Assembly: GCA_963736325.1 (NCBI GenBank) | Contig: CAVTOG010000010.1 | Span: 310,001-374,000 of the forward strand | Reading direction: 5' to 3' | DNA: 64,000 nucleotides | Origin: Actinoallomurus sp963736325 | GTDB lineage: Bacteria > Actinomycetota > Actinomycetes > Streptosporangiales > Streptosporangiaceae | Shown: one piece after another, positions 38,701-57,473 of the stretch | Layout: each line of letters opens with the position of its first letter | Position numbering within the stretch: the stretch's first letter is position 1 | The notes under the pieces: generated by a model | Databases searched by the model: none | Seen by the model: the letters and a program-made list of their open reading frames with translations, nothing else | What the model was told of the DNA's origin: nothing | Made by a program: the position numbers and the translations under genes

Positions 38701-41556
38701 GACGACGCCGGAGGGCCGCAGGCCGGCGAGCCGCGCGGCGACGGCCTCGCGGTCCATTCCGTCCAGCGCGAACTCGGTGACGTCGGCGCCGCGTGACCGC
38801 AGCTCCGCGGCGCAGGCGGCGGTCTCGGCGCCCACGACCGCCCAGGTCCCGTCGAGGTCGCCGCCGTCCGGCGAGACCGGCGTCCAGGCGACCTCGTACC
38901 GCCAGGAGTCGCCGTTGTCGACGGCCGGCTCGGGCCAGAACCGCTGGCGCTGGAACGCGTACGTCGGCAGCTCGACCGTCCGCGGCGCCAGCCCGTCGAA
39001 GACCGGGGTCCAGTCGACGCGTACGCCGTGCGACCACAGGTGTCCCAGGCCGGCCAGCGCGGCCCATTCCTCGCTCACCGCCTTGCGGGCGAGCGGCGCG
39101 ACCACGAGGTCGGCGACCTCGCGTACGGCGGAGCTGAGCACGGCCTTCGGGCCGATCTCGACGACGGCGTCGACGCCGCGCGCGGCCATCGCCTGGACGC
39201 CGTCGGCGAACCGGACGGCCTCGCGCACGTGGCGCACCCAGTAGCCCGGGTCGGTCAGCTCGGCCGAGACCTGCTCTCCGGTGAGGTTGGAGATCACCGG
39301 CATCCGCGGCTCGGCGTACGTCAGGCCTTCGGCGACCCGGCGGAAGTCGGCGAGCATCGGCTCCATCAGCGGCGAGTGGAACGCGTGGCTGACCGCGAGC
39401 CGCCTGACACGGCGGCCCTCGAACCGGTTCTTGATCGCCTCGACCTCGTCCCCGGCGCCGGACACCACCACGGCGCGCGGCGCGTTCAACGCCGCGATCG
39501 AGACACCGCCCGTAAGCAGCGGGGTCACCTCGTCCTCGGTCGCCTCCAGCGACACCATCGCGCCGCCCTCGGGCAGCGCCCCCATGAGACGGCCACGGGC
39601 CGCCACCAGCGCACACGCGTCATCCAGCGACCACACACCCGCGACGTAGGCGGCCGCGATCTCTCCGATCGAATGCCCGAGCAGCACGTCCGCGCGAACA
39701 CCCCACGACTCCAGCAGCCGGAACAGCGCCACCTCATAGGCGAACAGCGCCGCCTGCGTGAACCGCGTCTCCTCCAGCCGCTCTCCGGTGCGCATCGCCT
39801 CCGCGACCGGGATGTCGAATTTTCCGCAGATCTCCTCGAACGCGGCGGCGAACACGGGGAACCGCACGCTCAGCGCCTGGCCCATGCCCGCACGCTGCGA
39901 CCCCTGGCCGGAGAAGACGACGCCGACCCGGCCCTCGCCGGTGACACGGCCCCGTACCATCAGGCCCTCGAACCCGGCGATGAGCTCGTCGCGGTCGGCT
40001 CCGACGACGACGGCGCGCTCCTCCAGCGCGGCACGCGTCGTGGCTAGCGACCAGCCGATGTCGACGGCCGAGCCCGGAACCTCCCTGAGGCGGTCCACCT
40101 GGGCGGCCAGCGCGTCCGCGTCCCGCGCGGACAGCACCCACGGCACCACGGAGTCCGCCTGCGGGGCGGGCTCGGTCTCTTCGGCGGGCGGCGTCTCGGG
40201 GCCCTGTTCGAGGATGACGTGCGCGTTGGTGCCGCTGATGCCGAACGAGGAGACGCCGGCCCGGCGCGGGCCCTCCTTCTCCCACGTCCGCGGCGCGGTC
40301 AGCACCTCGACCTCGCCCATGGACCAGTCCACCTGCGACGACGGTGTCCCGGCGTAGAGCGTGCCGGGCAGCACGCCGCGACGCATGGCCTCGACCATCT
40401 TGATCACGCCGGCGACGCCGGCGGCGGCCTGGGTGTGCCCGATGTTCGACTTGACCGACCCGAGCCACAGCGGCGCCCCGGACCGCTCCTGACCATAGGT
40501 CGCCATGAGCGCCTGCGCCTCGATCGGGTCGCCGAGCTTCGTGCCCGTGCCGTGCGCCTCGACGGCATCGACGTCGCCGGCGCGCAGGCCCGCGTCGGCG
40601 AGGGCGCGCTGGATGACGCGTTGCTGCGACGGGCCGTTCGGCGCGGTCAGGCTGCTGCTCGCGCCGTCGGAGTTGACCGCGGAGCCGCGGACGACCGCGA
40701 GCACCCGGTGGCCGAGGCGTTCCGCGTCGGAGAGGCGTTCCATGACGAGCACGCCCACGCCCTCGCCCCAGCCGGTGCCGTCGGCGTCGTCGGAGAACGC
40801 CTTGCACCGGCCGTCGGCGGCCAGGCCGCCTTGGTGGGCGAACTCGGCGAACGCGCCGATGCTCGACATGATCGTCACGCCGCCGGCCAGCGCCAGCGAG
40901 CACTCACCGTTGCGCAGCGCCTTCACCGCCCAGTGCAGGGCCACCAGCGATGAGGAGCAGGCGGTGTCCACCGACACCGACGGGCCCTCCAGGCCCAGCA
41001 CGTACGCCACCCTGCCGGACAGCACGCTCGCCGCGTTCCCGGTTCCGACGTGCCCGACGAGGTCGCCGGCGTCGGCCGACGCGGTCAGCTGCACGGGATA
41101 GTCCTGGCCGTTGGTGCCCATGAACACGCCGGCGTCGCTGCCGCGCAGGCCGCCCGGGTCGACCCCGGCGTTCTCCAGCGCCTCCCACGAGCACTCCAGC
41201 GCGAGCCGCTGCTGCGGGTCCATGGCGAGCGCCTCGCGCGGCGAGATCCCGAAGAACCCCGCGTCGAACTCGGACGCCTCCGGCAGGAAGCCGCCGACGG
41301 GCGCGACGCCCAGCTCCAGGAGCTCGGCGATGTCCCAGCCGCGGTCGGCGGGGAAGTCGGCGACGGCGTCGCCGCCGCGCTCCACCAGGTCCCACAGCTT
41401 CGCCGGAGAGGCCGCTCCACCAGGGAACCGGCAGGCCATACCGACGATCACGATCGTCTCCGGCCGCTGCTCCTCGAGTTCCTTGACTCGCAGGCGGGTC
41501 CGGTGCAAGTCGGACGTCACGCGCTTCAGGTACTCGCGCAGCTTCTCTTCGGACAC
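32710..41556 (-). CDS. Type I modular PKS, extension modules 3-4
   Basis: This is a bimodular polyketide synthase of 2948 residues: KS-AT-KR-ACP twice. The start is GTG at 41556 with GGAAGG about 6 bases upstream in the 32-bp gap after the first PKS gene. The N-terminal docking helix MSEEKLREYLKRVTSDL is very like that of the module 8 gene. Both ATs have GHSIGE and SHAFH, so two malonyl units are predicted. The C-terminus ends ESMNAEDLIRLALGDER, a docking tail unlike the FAFID type of the genes for modules 2 and 7. This suggests that the handover to module 5 uses a different pairing code. The stop is 13 bp before the next start, so translation is probably coupled. Confidence 0.96.
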   Translation of the reverse strand: MSEEKLREYLKRVTSDLHRTRLRVKELEEQRPETIVIVGMACRFPGGAASPAKLWDLVERGGDAVADFPADRGWDIAELLELGVAPVGGFLPEASEFDAGFFGISPREALAMDPQQRLALECSWEALENAGVDPGGLRGSDAGVFMGTNGQDYPVQLTASADAGDLVGHVGTGNAASVLSGRVAYVLGLEGPSVSVDTACSSSLVALHWAVKALRNGECSLALAGGVTIMSSIGAFAEFAHQGGLAADGRCKAFSDDADGTGWGEGVGVLVMERLSDAERLGHRVLAVVRGSAVNSDGASSSLTAPNGPSQQRVIQRALADAGLRAGDVDAVEAHGTGTKLGDPIEAQALMATYGQERSGAPLWLGSVKSNIGHTQAAAGVAGVIKMVEAMRRGVLPGTLYAGTPSSQVDWSMGEVEVLTAPRTWEKEGPRRAGVSSFGISGTNAHVILEQGPETPPAEETEPAPQADSVVPWVLSARDADALAAQVDRLREVPGSAVDIGWSLATTRAALEERAVVVGADRDELIAGFEGLMVRGRVTGEGRVGVVFSGQGSQRAGMGQALSVRFPVFAAAFEEICGKFDIPVAEAMRTGERLEETRFTQAALFAYEVALFRLLESWGVRADVLLGHSIGEIAAAYVAGVWSLDDACALVAARGRLMGALPEGGAMVSLEATEDEVTPLLTGGVSIAALNAPRAVVVSGAGDEVEAIKNRFEGRRVRRLAVSHAFHSPLMEPMLADFRRVAEGLTYAEPRMPVISNLTGEQVSAELTDPGYWVRHVREAVRFADGVQAMAARGVDAVVEIGPKAVLSSAVREVADLVVAPLARKAVSEEWAALAGLGHLWSHGVRVDWTPVFDGLAPRTVELPTYAFQRQRFWPEPAVDNGDSWRYEVAWTPVSPDGGDLDGTWAVVGAETAACAAELRSRGADVTEFALDGMDREAVAARLAGLRPSGVVALLGGAGDPAEALWELVVLGQGLTGSEVEAPLWIVTREAVAAEDGDTVSAASAGLWGLGRVFGLEHAAAWGGMIDITGDGAWPRVADVVAAAGENEVAVRPSGAYGRRLVPQRMTSTAAKPDLMGGTVLVTGGTGVLGGRVARWLGERGVARLVLAGRSGRRGEAVEELAAALPGVEIEVVACDVADQDAVRDLVAGLDDLRGVVHAAGVVEDITFADLDREAFDRGVRAKVLGGRNLHEAIPDAALFVTFSSISGVWGSSGQAAYAAGNAFLDGLIAERRGLGLAGTSVSWGPWGEGGMATEGDAAQTLMSRGLRLMRPGSAIAALARSVDHGVAHAVVADVDWPRMVAMFDIVGLAALFEQVHEDEEPASAAGESALAGLHDDERPGAVTAMVREQVAAVLGYAGPDAVQMDRPFRDLGFDSLTAVDFRDRLRAASGLPVGSTVIYDHPTPARLVEHILGLLAPAPAPRVVTVAATSVDEPIAIVGMACRLPGGVTSPEQLWSLVESGAEAIGPFPADRGWDPAMTGSGGFLYDAAEFDAAFFGISPREALAMDPQQRLVLECSWEALERAGVDPDSLRGTDVGVFLGLSHQDYGPRLHEPSEEAEGYLLTGSAQGVASGRIAYVLGLEGPAVSIDTACSSSLVALHLAAQALRRGECTLALAGGVMVMATPGAFAEFGRQGGLAADGRCKAFSDDADGTGWSEGAGIIAVERLSDAERLGHPVLAVVRGSAMNQDGASNGLTAPNGPAQQRVIERALADAGLRTADVDAVEAHGTGTKLGDPIEAQALLATYGRGRPADDPLWMGSLKSNLGHTQAAAGVAGIIKMVQAMRHGVLPKTLHAETRSSHVDWDAGAVELLTEERGWPERDRPRRAGVSAFGLSGTNAHVILEEGTEPVPSSVFADDGMVVAWPFSAKSDAGIAGQAARLAEARGSAVDIGWSLATTRASLDERAVVVGADRDELRAGLRDLNIRGRAEGEGRVGIVFSGQGSQRAGMGQELHDRFPVFAETYDEICAQFDMDVAEAMRTGESLDRTELTQPALFAYEVALYCLIESWGVDSEVLVGHSIGEVAAAYVAGVWSIEDACALVAARGRLMGALPEGGAMVSLEAAEDEVTPLLTPGVSIAAVNGPRAVVVSGVEAEVEAVVAALPGRKTKRLTVSHAFHSPLMDPMLADFRQVAESLTYHHPVMPVISNVTGRPAGADLTEPEYWVRHVRQAVRFADGVKAMVDHGVDAVVEIGPRPVLSSLIHEIGGVAVAPLARDRLSEERGVLTGVGRLWVSGANVDWRAVFDGLGARRVDLPTYAFGRERFWLAPAAPEERPAADEPFWEAVHRLDAGHLASELGIEDTSGLEILLPALSGWRRRREDDAVLDGLRYGTEWVTTDPSPGETGGRWLVVLGEDHRLEARLLRTMTERGMHTETLTVEPGDTRDALAGRITDLGGEFDGVLSLLAGSRDRDAAPDVPLLTATLVLFQALGDAGVIAPLWCVTREAIGFGGDPADPGRAPLWGFGRSAALEAPQRWGGLVDLPDVPAGFQLERLCTLLTSPDAEDQLVIRANTTFVPRLVRRKAPSVAEPWQPRGTVLVSGGTGALGAQVARWLAERGAEHILLLSRSGTEAGWVAELRERTEVTVARCDVADETRLREVLDEIPENLPLSAVIHAAGVLDDGVVDAMTPEQLEKVLAPKAAGAWNLHRLTDGLDRFVMFSSVAAVWGNAGQANYAAANAYLDALARHRQENGMHAGTIAWGPWADGGMAADAAVTRRMARAGMSALRPDQALKALRQVLDSGENAVTVVDLDWSRFVAHVTASRPSRLFENLEAPAARTAAEDPSALPSLAELRPAERERVLLQRVRATVASVLAYGSPDAVGPRQRFSDLGFDSLTAVELRNQITAATGLELPATLVFDFPTPADLADELNRLLTPETEAEPAEDEAVRGVLTSIPLQKLRDAGLYDVLLRMGGDSGGDTEPTLDDEFESMNAEDLIRLALGDER
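32920..37270 (-). other. PKS module 4: KS-AT(malonyl)-KR-ACP
   Basis: The KS spans about 37250-36020. It shares long runs with the module 2 KS, including the loop HQDYGPRLHEP, which other KS domains here lack. The AT spans about 35740-34770 with GHSIGEVAAAYVAG and SHAFH (malonyl). The KR has SGGTGALG near 33940, LDD (GVLDDGVVDA) and MFSSVAAVWGNAGQANYAA, so it is predicted B-type. The ACP is GFDSLTAVELRN near 33055. Predicted outcome: hydroxyl. Confidence 0.9.
37280..41490 (-). other. PKS module 3: KS-AT(malonyl)-KR-ACP
   Basis: The KS spans about 41470-40210 (VSVDTACSSSLVALHWA). The AT spans about 39910-38930 with GHSIGEIAAAYVAG and SHAFHSPLMEP. The KR has TGGTGVLG near 38310, no LDD (GVVEDITF) and Trp in TFSSISGVWGSSGQAAYAA, so it is A-type. 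The ACP is GFDSLTAVDFRD near 37430. Part of the AT is almost identical in DNA to the AT of module 2, suggesting recent gene conversion. Predicted outcome: hydroxyl. Confidence 0.9.
39515..39576. repeat. Perfect 62-bp repeat in the module 3 AT (partner in module 2 AT)
   Basis: This copy is identical to 44584-44645. It encodes AT residues around LEATEDEVTPLLTGG. The flanking module 3 sequence also uses slightly different codons from the rest of the gene, consistent with a converted tract. Confidence 0.8.
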
Positions 41557-41588
41557 TGGTGACCTTCCCTGTCCCTCGATGGGGGTCG

Positions 41589-53600
<12,012 letters not shown>

Positions 53601-53750
53601 TCGGCGTCACGGCCTCTCTCGGCGACCCTCTCCAGGACGTGCTGTGACCAGAAGTTACGGACTTCCAACTAGGGTTTGTGCCAACGTCCACGCGTATGGC
53701 CGATTACCTCTAGCGGTTTCCCTAATCTCCGCCGACTTTCATTGGGGATC
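53601..53750. promoter_or_regulatory. Divergent promoter region between the PKS run and the first glycosyltransferase
   Basis: This 150-bp, relatively AT-rich spacer separates the minus-strand PKS genes from the plus-strand glycosyltransferases and so must hold promoters for both. On the minus strand it contains GGAAACC (53721-53715), CTAGA (53713-53709) and TCGGCCATACG (53703-53693), a set shared in the same order with the spacer upstream of the module 8 gene. The 11-base block lies 93-103 bases from this PKS start and 67-77 bases from the other. A common operator or promoter element is inferred. I cannot place a confident -35/-10 pair. Confidence 0.5.
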
Positions 53751-54953
53751 GTGACGCCGGGACCCCACGTGCTCTTCGCCCTCTATCCCGCCTTCGGCCA
53801 CACCCTGCCGATGGTCCCGATCATCGACCGGCTCGTACGGCGCGGCTGCCGGGTGACGGCGACGACCGGCCCCGCCTTCGCCGACCGTGTGCGCGCGGCC
53901 GGCGCCGAACCCGTGATGTACACCACGCACCTGTCGACGTCACCGCCGCCGGACTGGATGCCCCCCGACGAGCTGGCGACGCGGACCCTCCAGTACCTGG
54001 AGGAGATCCTCACGATCGCGCCGGCGCTCGAACAGTCCTGTCCGGTCCCGCCGGACGCGGTCGTGTTCGACACCACCCTGTGGGCGCCGAGCCGGGTGCT
54101 CGCCGCGAAGTGGCGGCGGCCCGCCGTACAGATCGTCCCTACCTTCGCCTCGAACGAACACTTCTCGGTGGCGGAGAAACTGGGCGAGCTGTCCACCCCG
54201 ATCGATCCCGCCCACCCCGCGCTGGCCAGGTTCGGCGAGCGGCTCGCCGAGCACGCCGCCGACCACGGCATCCCCGCTCCGCGGATCGGCGAGGTCTACT
54301 CCGGCGCCGGTGAGCTCAACGTCGTCACCATCCCGCGGGAGTTCCAGGTCCACGGCGAGACCTTCGGCGACGACCACCTGTTCGTCGGCCCGTGCCTCGG
54401 CGAGGACCCGCGGGAGTGGGAGCCGCCGTCCGGCGGGCGCCCGGTCGCGCTCATCTCGCTCGGCACCACCGTGAACGAACAGCCCGAGTTCTTCCGTCAG
54501 TGCGCGAAGGCGTTCACCGGCTCCGGCTGGCACGTCGTCCTGTCCCTCGGCGGCCGTGTCAAGCCCGAGGACCTCGGCCCGCTGCCGGCCGAGGTGGAGG
54601 CCCACGACTGGATCCCGCACGGCGACGTGCTGCGCCACGCCTCGATGTTCGTCTGCCAGGGCGGGATGGGCAGCGTGCAGGAGGCCCTGAACCACGGCGT
54701 GCCAATGGTCGTCATCCCCCACCACCCCGAACAGCGGGCCAACGCCGACCACATCGCCGAGCTCGGGCTCGGCAGCGTCCTGCACCGGCACACCGTCACG
54801 GGCGAGCAGGTACGCGAGGCGGTCGCGGCCGTCCACGCCGACACCGCGCTGCGCGCGCGGGTGCTGAGCATGCGCGACCACATCCGGGCTGCGGGCGGCG
54901 CCGACCGCGCGGCCGAGGCCATCGAGAGTCACGCCGCGCTCACCCGAACCTAG
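53751..54953 (+). CDS. Macrolide-type glycosyltransferase (GT1 family), first of four
   Basis: This is a GT-B fold glycosyltransferase of 400 residues, expected to move a sugar from an NDP-sugar to a hydroxyl of the polyketide in the cytoplasm. The N-terminus (TPGPHVLFALYPAFGHTLP) carries the acceptor-site His of GT1 macrolide glycosyltransferases. The C-terminal half has SLGTTVNEQPEFFR and the donor-binding loop FVCQGGMGSVQEAL...HHPEQ, in which the usual His of the H-x-G motif is Gln. I chose the GTG at 53751 because the conserved fold begins just after it; no strong ribosome site is visible and a TTG at 53742 is an alternative. It is followed 22 bp later by a second glycosyltransferase, probably in one operon. 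Confidence 0.88.
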   Translation: MTPGPHVLFALYPAFGHTLPMVPIIDRLVRRGCRVTATTGPAFADRVRAAGAEPVMYTTHLSTSPPPDWMPPDELATRTLQYLEEILTIAPALEQSCPVPPDAVVFDTTLWAPSRVLAAKWRRPAVQIVPTFASNEHFSVAEKLGELSTPIDPAHPALARFGERLAEHAADHGIPAPRIGEVYSGAGELNVVTIPREFQVHGETFGDDHLFVGPCLGEDPREWEPPSGGRPVALISLGTTVNEQPEFFRQCAKAFTGSGWHVVLSLGGRVKPEDLGPLPAEVEAHDWIPHGDVLRHASMFVCQGGMGSVQEALNHGVPMVVIPHHPEQRANADHIAELGLGSVLHRHTVTGEQVREAVAAVHADTALRARVLSMRDHIRAAGGADRAAEAIESHAALTRT

Positions 54954-54975
54954 AACCCAGACCGACGGAGAGACC

Positions 54976-56211
54976 ATGGACCGGCCGCCCCACGTACTCT
55001 TCGCGCTCCATCCCGCGATGGGACACCTGCTCCCGACCCTGCCGATCGTCGAGGAACTGGTGCGCATCGGCTGCCGGGTTACCGCCACGATCACGCCGGA
55101 GCACGAGGAGCGGGTACGCGCGCTCGGCGCGGAGACGGTCCCGTACACGTCGTCGCTGGACGCGCGCCTGCCGAGCTACACGACCCAGTCCGAGCTCGCC
55201 AAGGCGGTCGAGGCGATCATGCGCGACTCCCTCTCCACCGCGGACGTGATCGACGGCGCGTGCGCCGAGACGCCTGACGTCGTGGTGCACGACGTCACCC
55301 TGGCGATTCCGGGACGGGTGCTGTCGGGCAAGTGGGAACGGCCGAACGTCCGGCTGCTGCCGATCTTCGCCTCGAACGAGCACTTCTCGATCGACGCGAT
55401 GATCGGTGACCTCGCGCCGCCCCTCGAACCGGGTGAGCCGGAGCCCGTGGAGTACAAGCGGTGCGGTGACCTGATCTCCGGCTTCGTCCACGGCCACGGG
55501 CTCAGCGGCGAGCGCGCGGGCCTGGCGCTGGTCGGCCACGACGAGCTCAGCGTCGTCCTCCTGCCACAGGAGTTCCAACCGCGCGGCGAGACCTTCGGCG
55601 ACAAGTTCGCCTTCGTCGGTCCCACCTTCGGCGAGCCGGCCGACGACTGGCGGCCTCCGGAGGGCGCGGGTCCGGTCGTCCTCATCTCGATGGGCACCTC
55701 GACCTTCTACTCCGCCGAGTTCTTCGCCGACTGCGCCCGCGCCTTCGAAGGGTCGCCGTGGCACGTGGTGATCGCGCTCGGCGGCAAGGTCGCCCCGGCG
55801 GAGCTGGGCCCGCTGCCGCCGAACGTCGAGGTGCACTCGTGGATCCCGATCGGCGCGGTGCTGCGGCACGCCTCGGCGTACCTGTGCCAGGGCGGGATCA
55901 GCGGCGTGATGGAGTCGGTGTTCAACCGCACCCCGATGGTGCTCATCCCCCATCACCCCGAGCAGATCGCCAACGCGCGGCGCACCGAGGAGTTCGGCGT
56001 CGGCCTCGTGCTCGACGAGGCCGACGTGACACCGACCCTGATCAGGGAGACCGTCGACCGGCTGCGCGCTACCCCCGGTCTCGACGATCATCTGGAGGCC
56101 TTGCGCGACCTGGGGATCCGCGCGGGCGGGGCGGCGCGGGCCGCGGAGGTCATCCGGGCCCGCGCACTGGAACACCGGGCGGCGCGAGAGTCCGTCACGG
56201 CTCCGATGTGA
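54976..56211 (+). CDS. Macrolide-type glycosyltransferase (GT1 family), second of four
   Basis: This is a glycosyltransferase of 411 residues, closely related to the preceding gene. The ATG at 54976 has GGAG 5 bases upstream. The acceptor-side motif is HPAMGHLLP. The central segment FQPRGETFGDKFAFVGP matches the same segment in its paralogues. The donor loop is YLCQGGISGVMESVF, again with Gln where His is usual, and GISGV in place of the common GMGS. It ends with PHHPEQIANARRT. Which sugar and which hydroxyl it serves cannot be told from sequence. The gene ends 6 bases before the stem of a bidirectional terminator. Confidence 0.93.
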   Translation: MDRPPHVLFALHPAMGHLLPTLPIVEELVRIGCRVTATITPEHEERVRALGAETVPYTSSLDARLPSYTTQSELAKAVEAIMRDSLSTADVIDGACAETPDVVVHDVTLAIPGRVLSGKWERPNVRLLPIFASNEHFSIDAMIGDLAPPLEPGEPEPVEYKRCGDLISGFVHGHGLSGERAGLALVGHDELSVVLLPQEFQPRGETFGDKFAFVGPTFGEPADDWRPPEGAGPVVLISMGTSTFYSAEFFADCARAFEGSPWHVVIALGGKVAPAELGPLPPNVEVHSWIPIGAVLRHASAYLCQGGISGVMESVFNRTPMVLIPHHPEQIANARRTEEFGVGLVLDEADVTPTLIRETVDRLRATPGLDDHLEALRDLGIRAGGAARAAEVIRARALEHRAARESVTAPM

Positions 56212-56217
56212 CCGCCT

Positions 56218-56256
56218 TGCCCGGCCGCTGAGGGGATGTCCCCCGGCGGCCGGGCA
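56218..56256. terminator. Bidirectional hairpin terminator between convergent glycosyltransferase genes
   Basis: TGCCCGGCCGC at 56218-56228 pairs perfectly with GCGGCCGGGCA at 56246-56256. The space between holds GGGG-ATGT-CCCC, giving an extended two-part stem with a four-base loop. It lies in the 52-bp gap between the convergent genes ending at 56211 (+) and 56264 (-) and could serve both. There is no U-tract on either side, as is common for high-GC actinomycete terminators. Confidence 0.8.
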
Positions 56257-56263
56257 CGTCCGT

Positions 56264-57472
56264 CTACCGCGTGGCGGCGAGCCTGGCCTCGACGACGTCG
56301 GCCGCGCGCACGGCTCCGCCGGCGCCGTTGACGACGTCCCGCATCCACGCGATGCGCGTCCGCACCCGTTCGTCGTCGGCGACCGCGAGCACCGCGTCCC
56401 GGATCTCGTCCGCCGAGACGTCGACGGAGGAGACCATCCGGCCGAGGCCGAGTTCGGCGGCGCGGCGCGCGTTCAGCCGGTGCTCGCTGACGTCTGGCGG
56501 CACCAGGACCAGCGGGACGCCGAAGGAGAGGGCCTCCATCATCGTGCCCATGCCCGCGTGGTTGACGAACGCCGACGCGTGCCGGAGCACCCCGGCGTGC
56601 GTGAGCCACTGGTGCGCCTCGACGTTGGGCGGGAGGTCGCCGAGCTCGGCGACCTCGACGCGGGAGCCCAGGGTGATGACGACGTGCCAGGGCAGGTCCG
56701 CGAAGACCTCTGCGCAGCGGCGGAAGAAGGCGGGGTTGCGGTTGAAGGTGGTGCCGAGGGAGATCAGGACCACCGGCCGTCCGTCCGACGGCGGGTTCCA
56801 GGAGGCGTCCTGCTCGCGGGGCAGGCACGGGCCGACGAACGTGTGCCGGTCGTCGAAGTCGTGCGCGTTCAGCTGGAACTCCTCCGGCATGAACACGAGG
56901 TTGACCTCGTCGCACGGGGTGAGGAACTCCTCGACGGACATGTTCAGCCCGTGCTCGTCGATGTAGCCCGCGACCTTCGCCAGGAACTCCACGATCGCGG
57001 GGTGCTCGGCGGTGATCGAGCTCGACCCTTCGATCTCGGCGGCCTGCCGCATCCCGAAGTTGAACGTCTCGTTGGAGGCGAACACCGGGAACAGCTGGAT
57101 GGCGGGACGGCCGTACTTGCGCGCGAGCCCGCGGCCGGCCGGGAAGGTGCTCACGTCGTAGACGAACAGGTCGGGCATCTCGGCGAAGTTCCGCTCGAAG
57201 TGCCGGGTGGTCAGGATGTTCTCGTTGATGCAGCGCAGTGGTTCCCGCGCGATGTACTCGGCGGTGAACCGCTCCGGCTGGACCTTGCTCGCCATCTCGG
57301 ACTCGTAGCACAGCGGTACCGCGCCGGTCGCCGCGACGGCGTCGGCGTGCTCTTCGGTGGTGGCGAACGTGACCTTGTGACCGCGCTCGATCAGCTCGCT
57401 CACCACCGCGAGGGTCGGTGTGACGTGCCCGTACGCGGGCAGCGGCATGAACAGGACATGTCCGGAAGTCAT
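56264..57472 (-). CDS. Macrolide-type glycosyltransferase (GT1 family), third of four
   Basis: This is a GT1-family glycosyltransferase of 402 residues, last in the minus-strand operon. I chose ATG at 57472 (MTSGHVLFMPLPAYGHVTP). It starts one base after the TGA of the upstream ABC gene and has GAGG 6 bases before it; an ATG four codons upstream (57484) overlapping that gene is possible. Motifs are PAYGHVTP, SLGTTFNRNPAFFRR and FVNHAGMGTMMEAL. Unlike the other three here it keeps the nucleotide-binding His of the H-x-G motif. Further downstream it has SEHRLNA where the others have PEQ..NA, so it is the most divergent donor site. Translational coupling to the exporter is likely. Confidence 0.92.
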   Translation of the reverse strand: MTSGHVLFMPLPAYGHVTPTLAVVSELIERGHKVTFATTEEHADAVAATGAVPLCYESEMASKVQPERFTAEYIAREPLRCINENILTTRHFERNFAEMPDLFVYDVSTFPAGRGLARKYGRPAIQLFPVFASNETFNFGMRQAAEIEGSSSITAEHPAIVEFLAKVAGYIDEHGLNMSVEEFLTPCDEVNLVFMPEEFQLNAHDFDDRHTFVGPCLPREQDASWNPPSDGRPVVLISLGTTFNRNPAFFRRCAEVFADLPWHVVITLGSRVEVAELGDLPPNVEAHQWLTHAGVLRHASAFVNHAGMGTMMEALSFGVPLVLVPPDVSEHRLNARRAAELGLGRMVSSVDVSADEIRDAVLAVADDERVRTRIAWMRDVVNGAGGAVRAADVVEARLAATR

Positions 57473-57473
57473 C

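Noticed and set aside
53676..53750. TTG start at 53676 for the first glycosyltransferase
   Set aside because: The added residues are not conserved and would fill half of the divergent promoter spacer, including the shared motif block.
53940..55148. Minus-strand open frames opposite the two plus-strand glycosyltransferases
   Set aside because: The opposite strand encodes clear glycosyltransferase motifs end to end; the antisense products have no recognisable fold.
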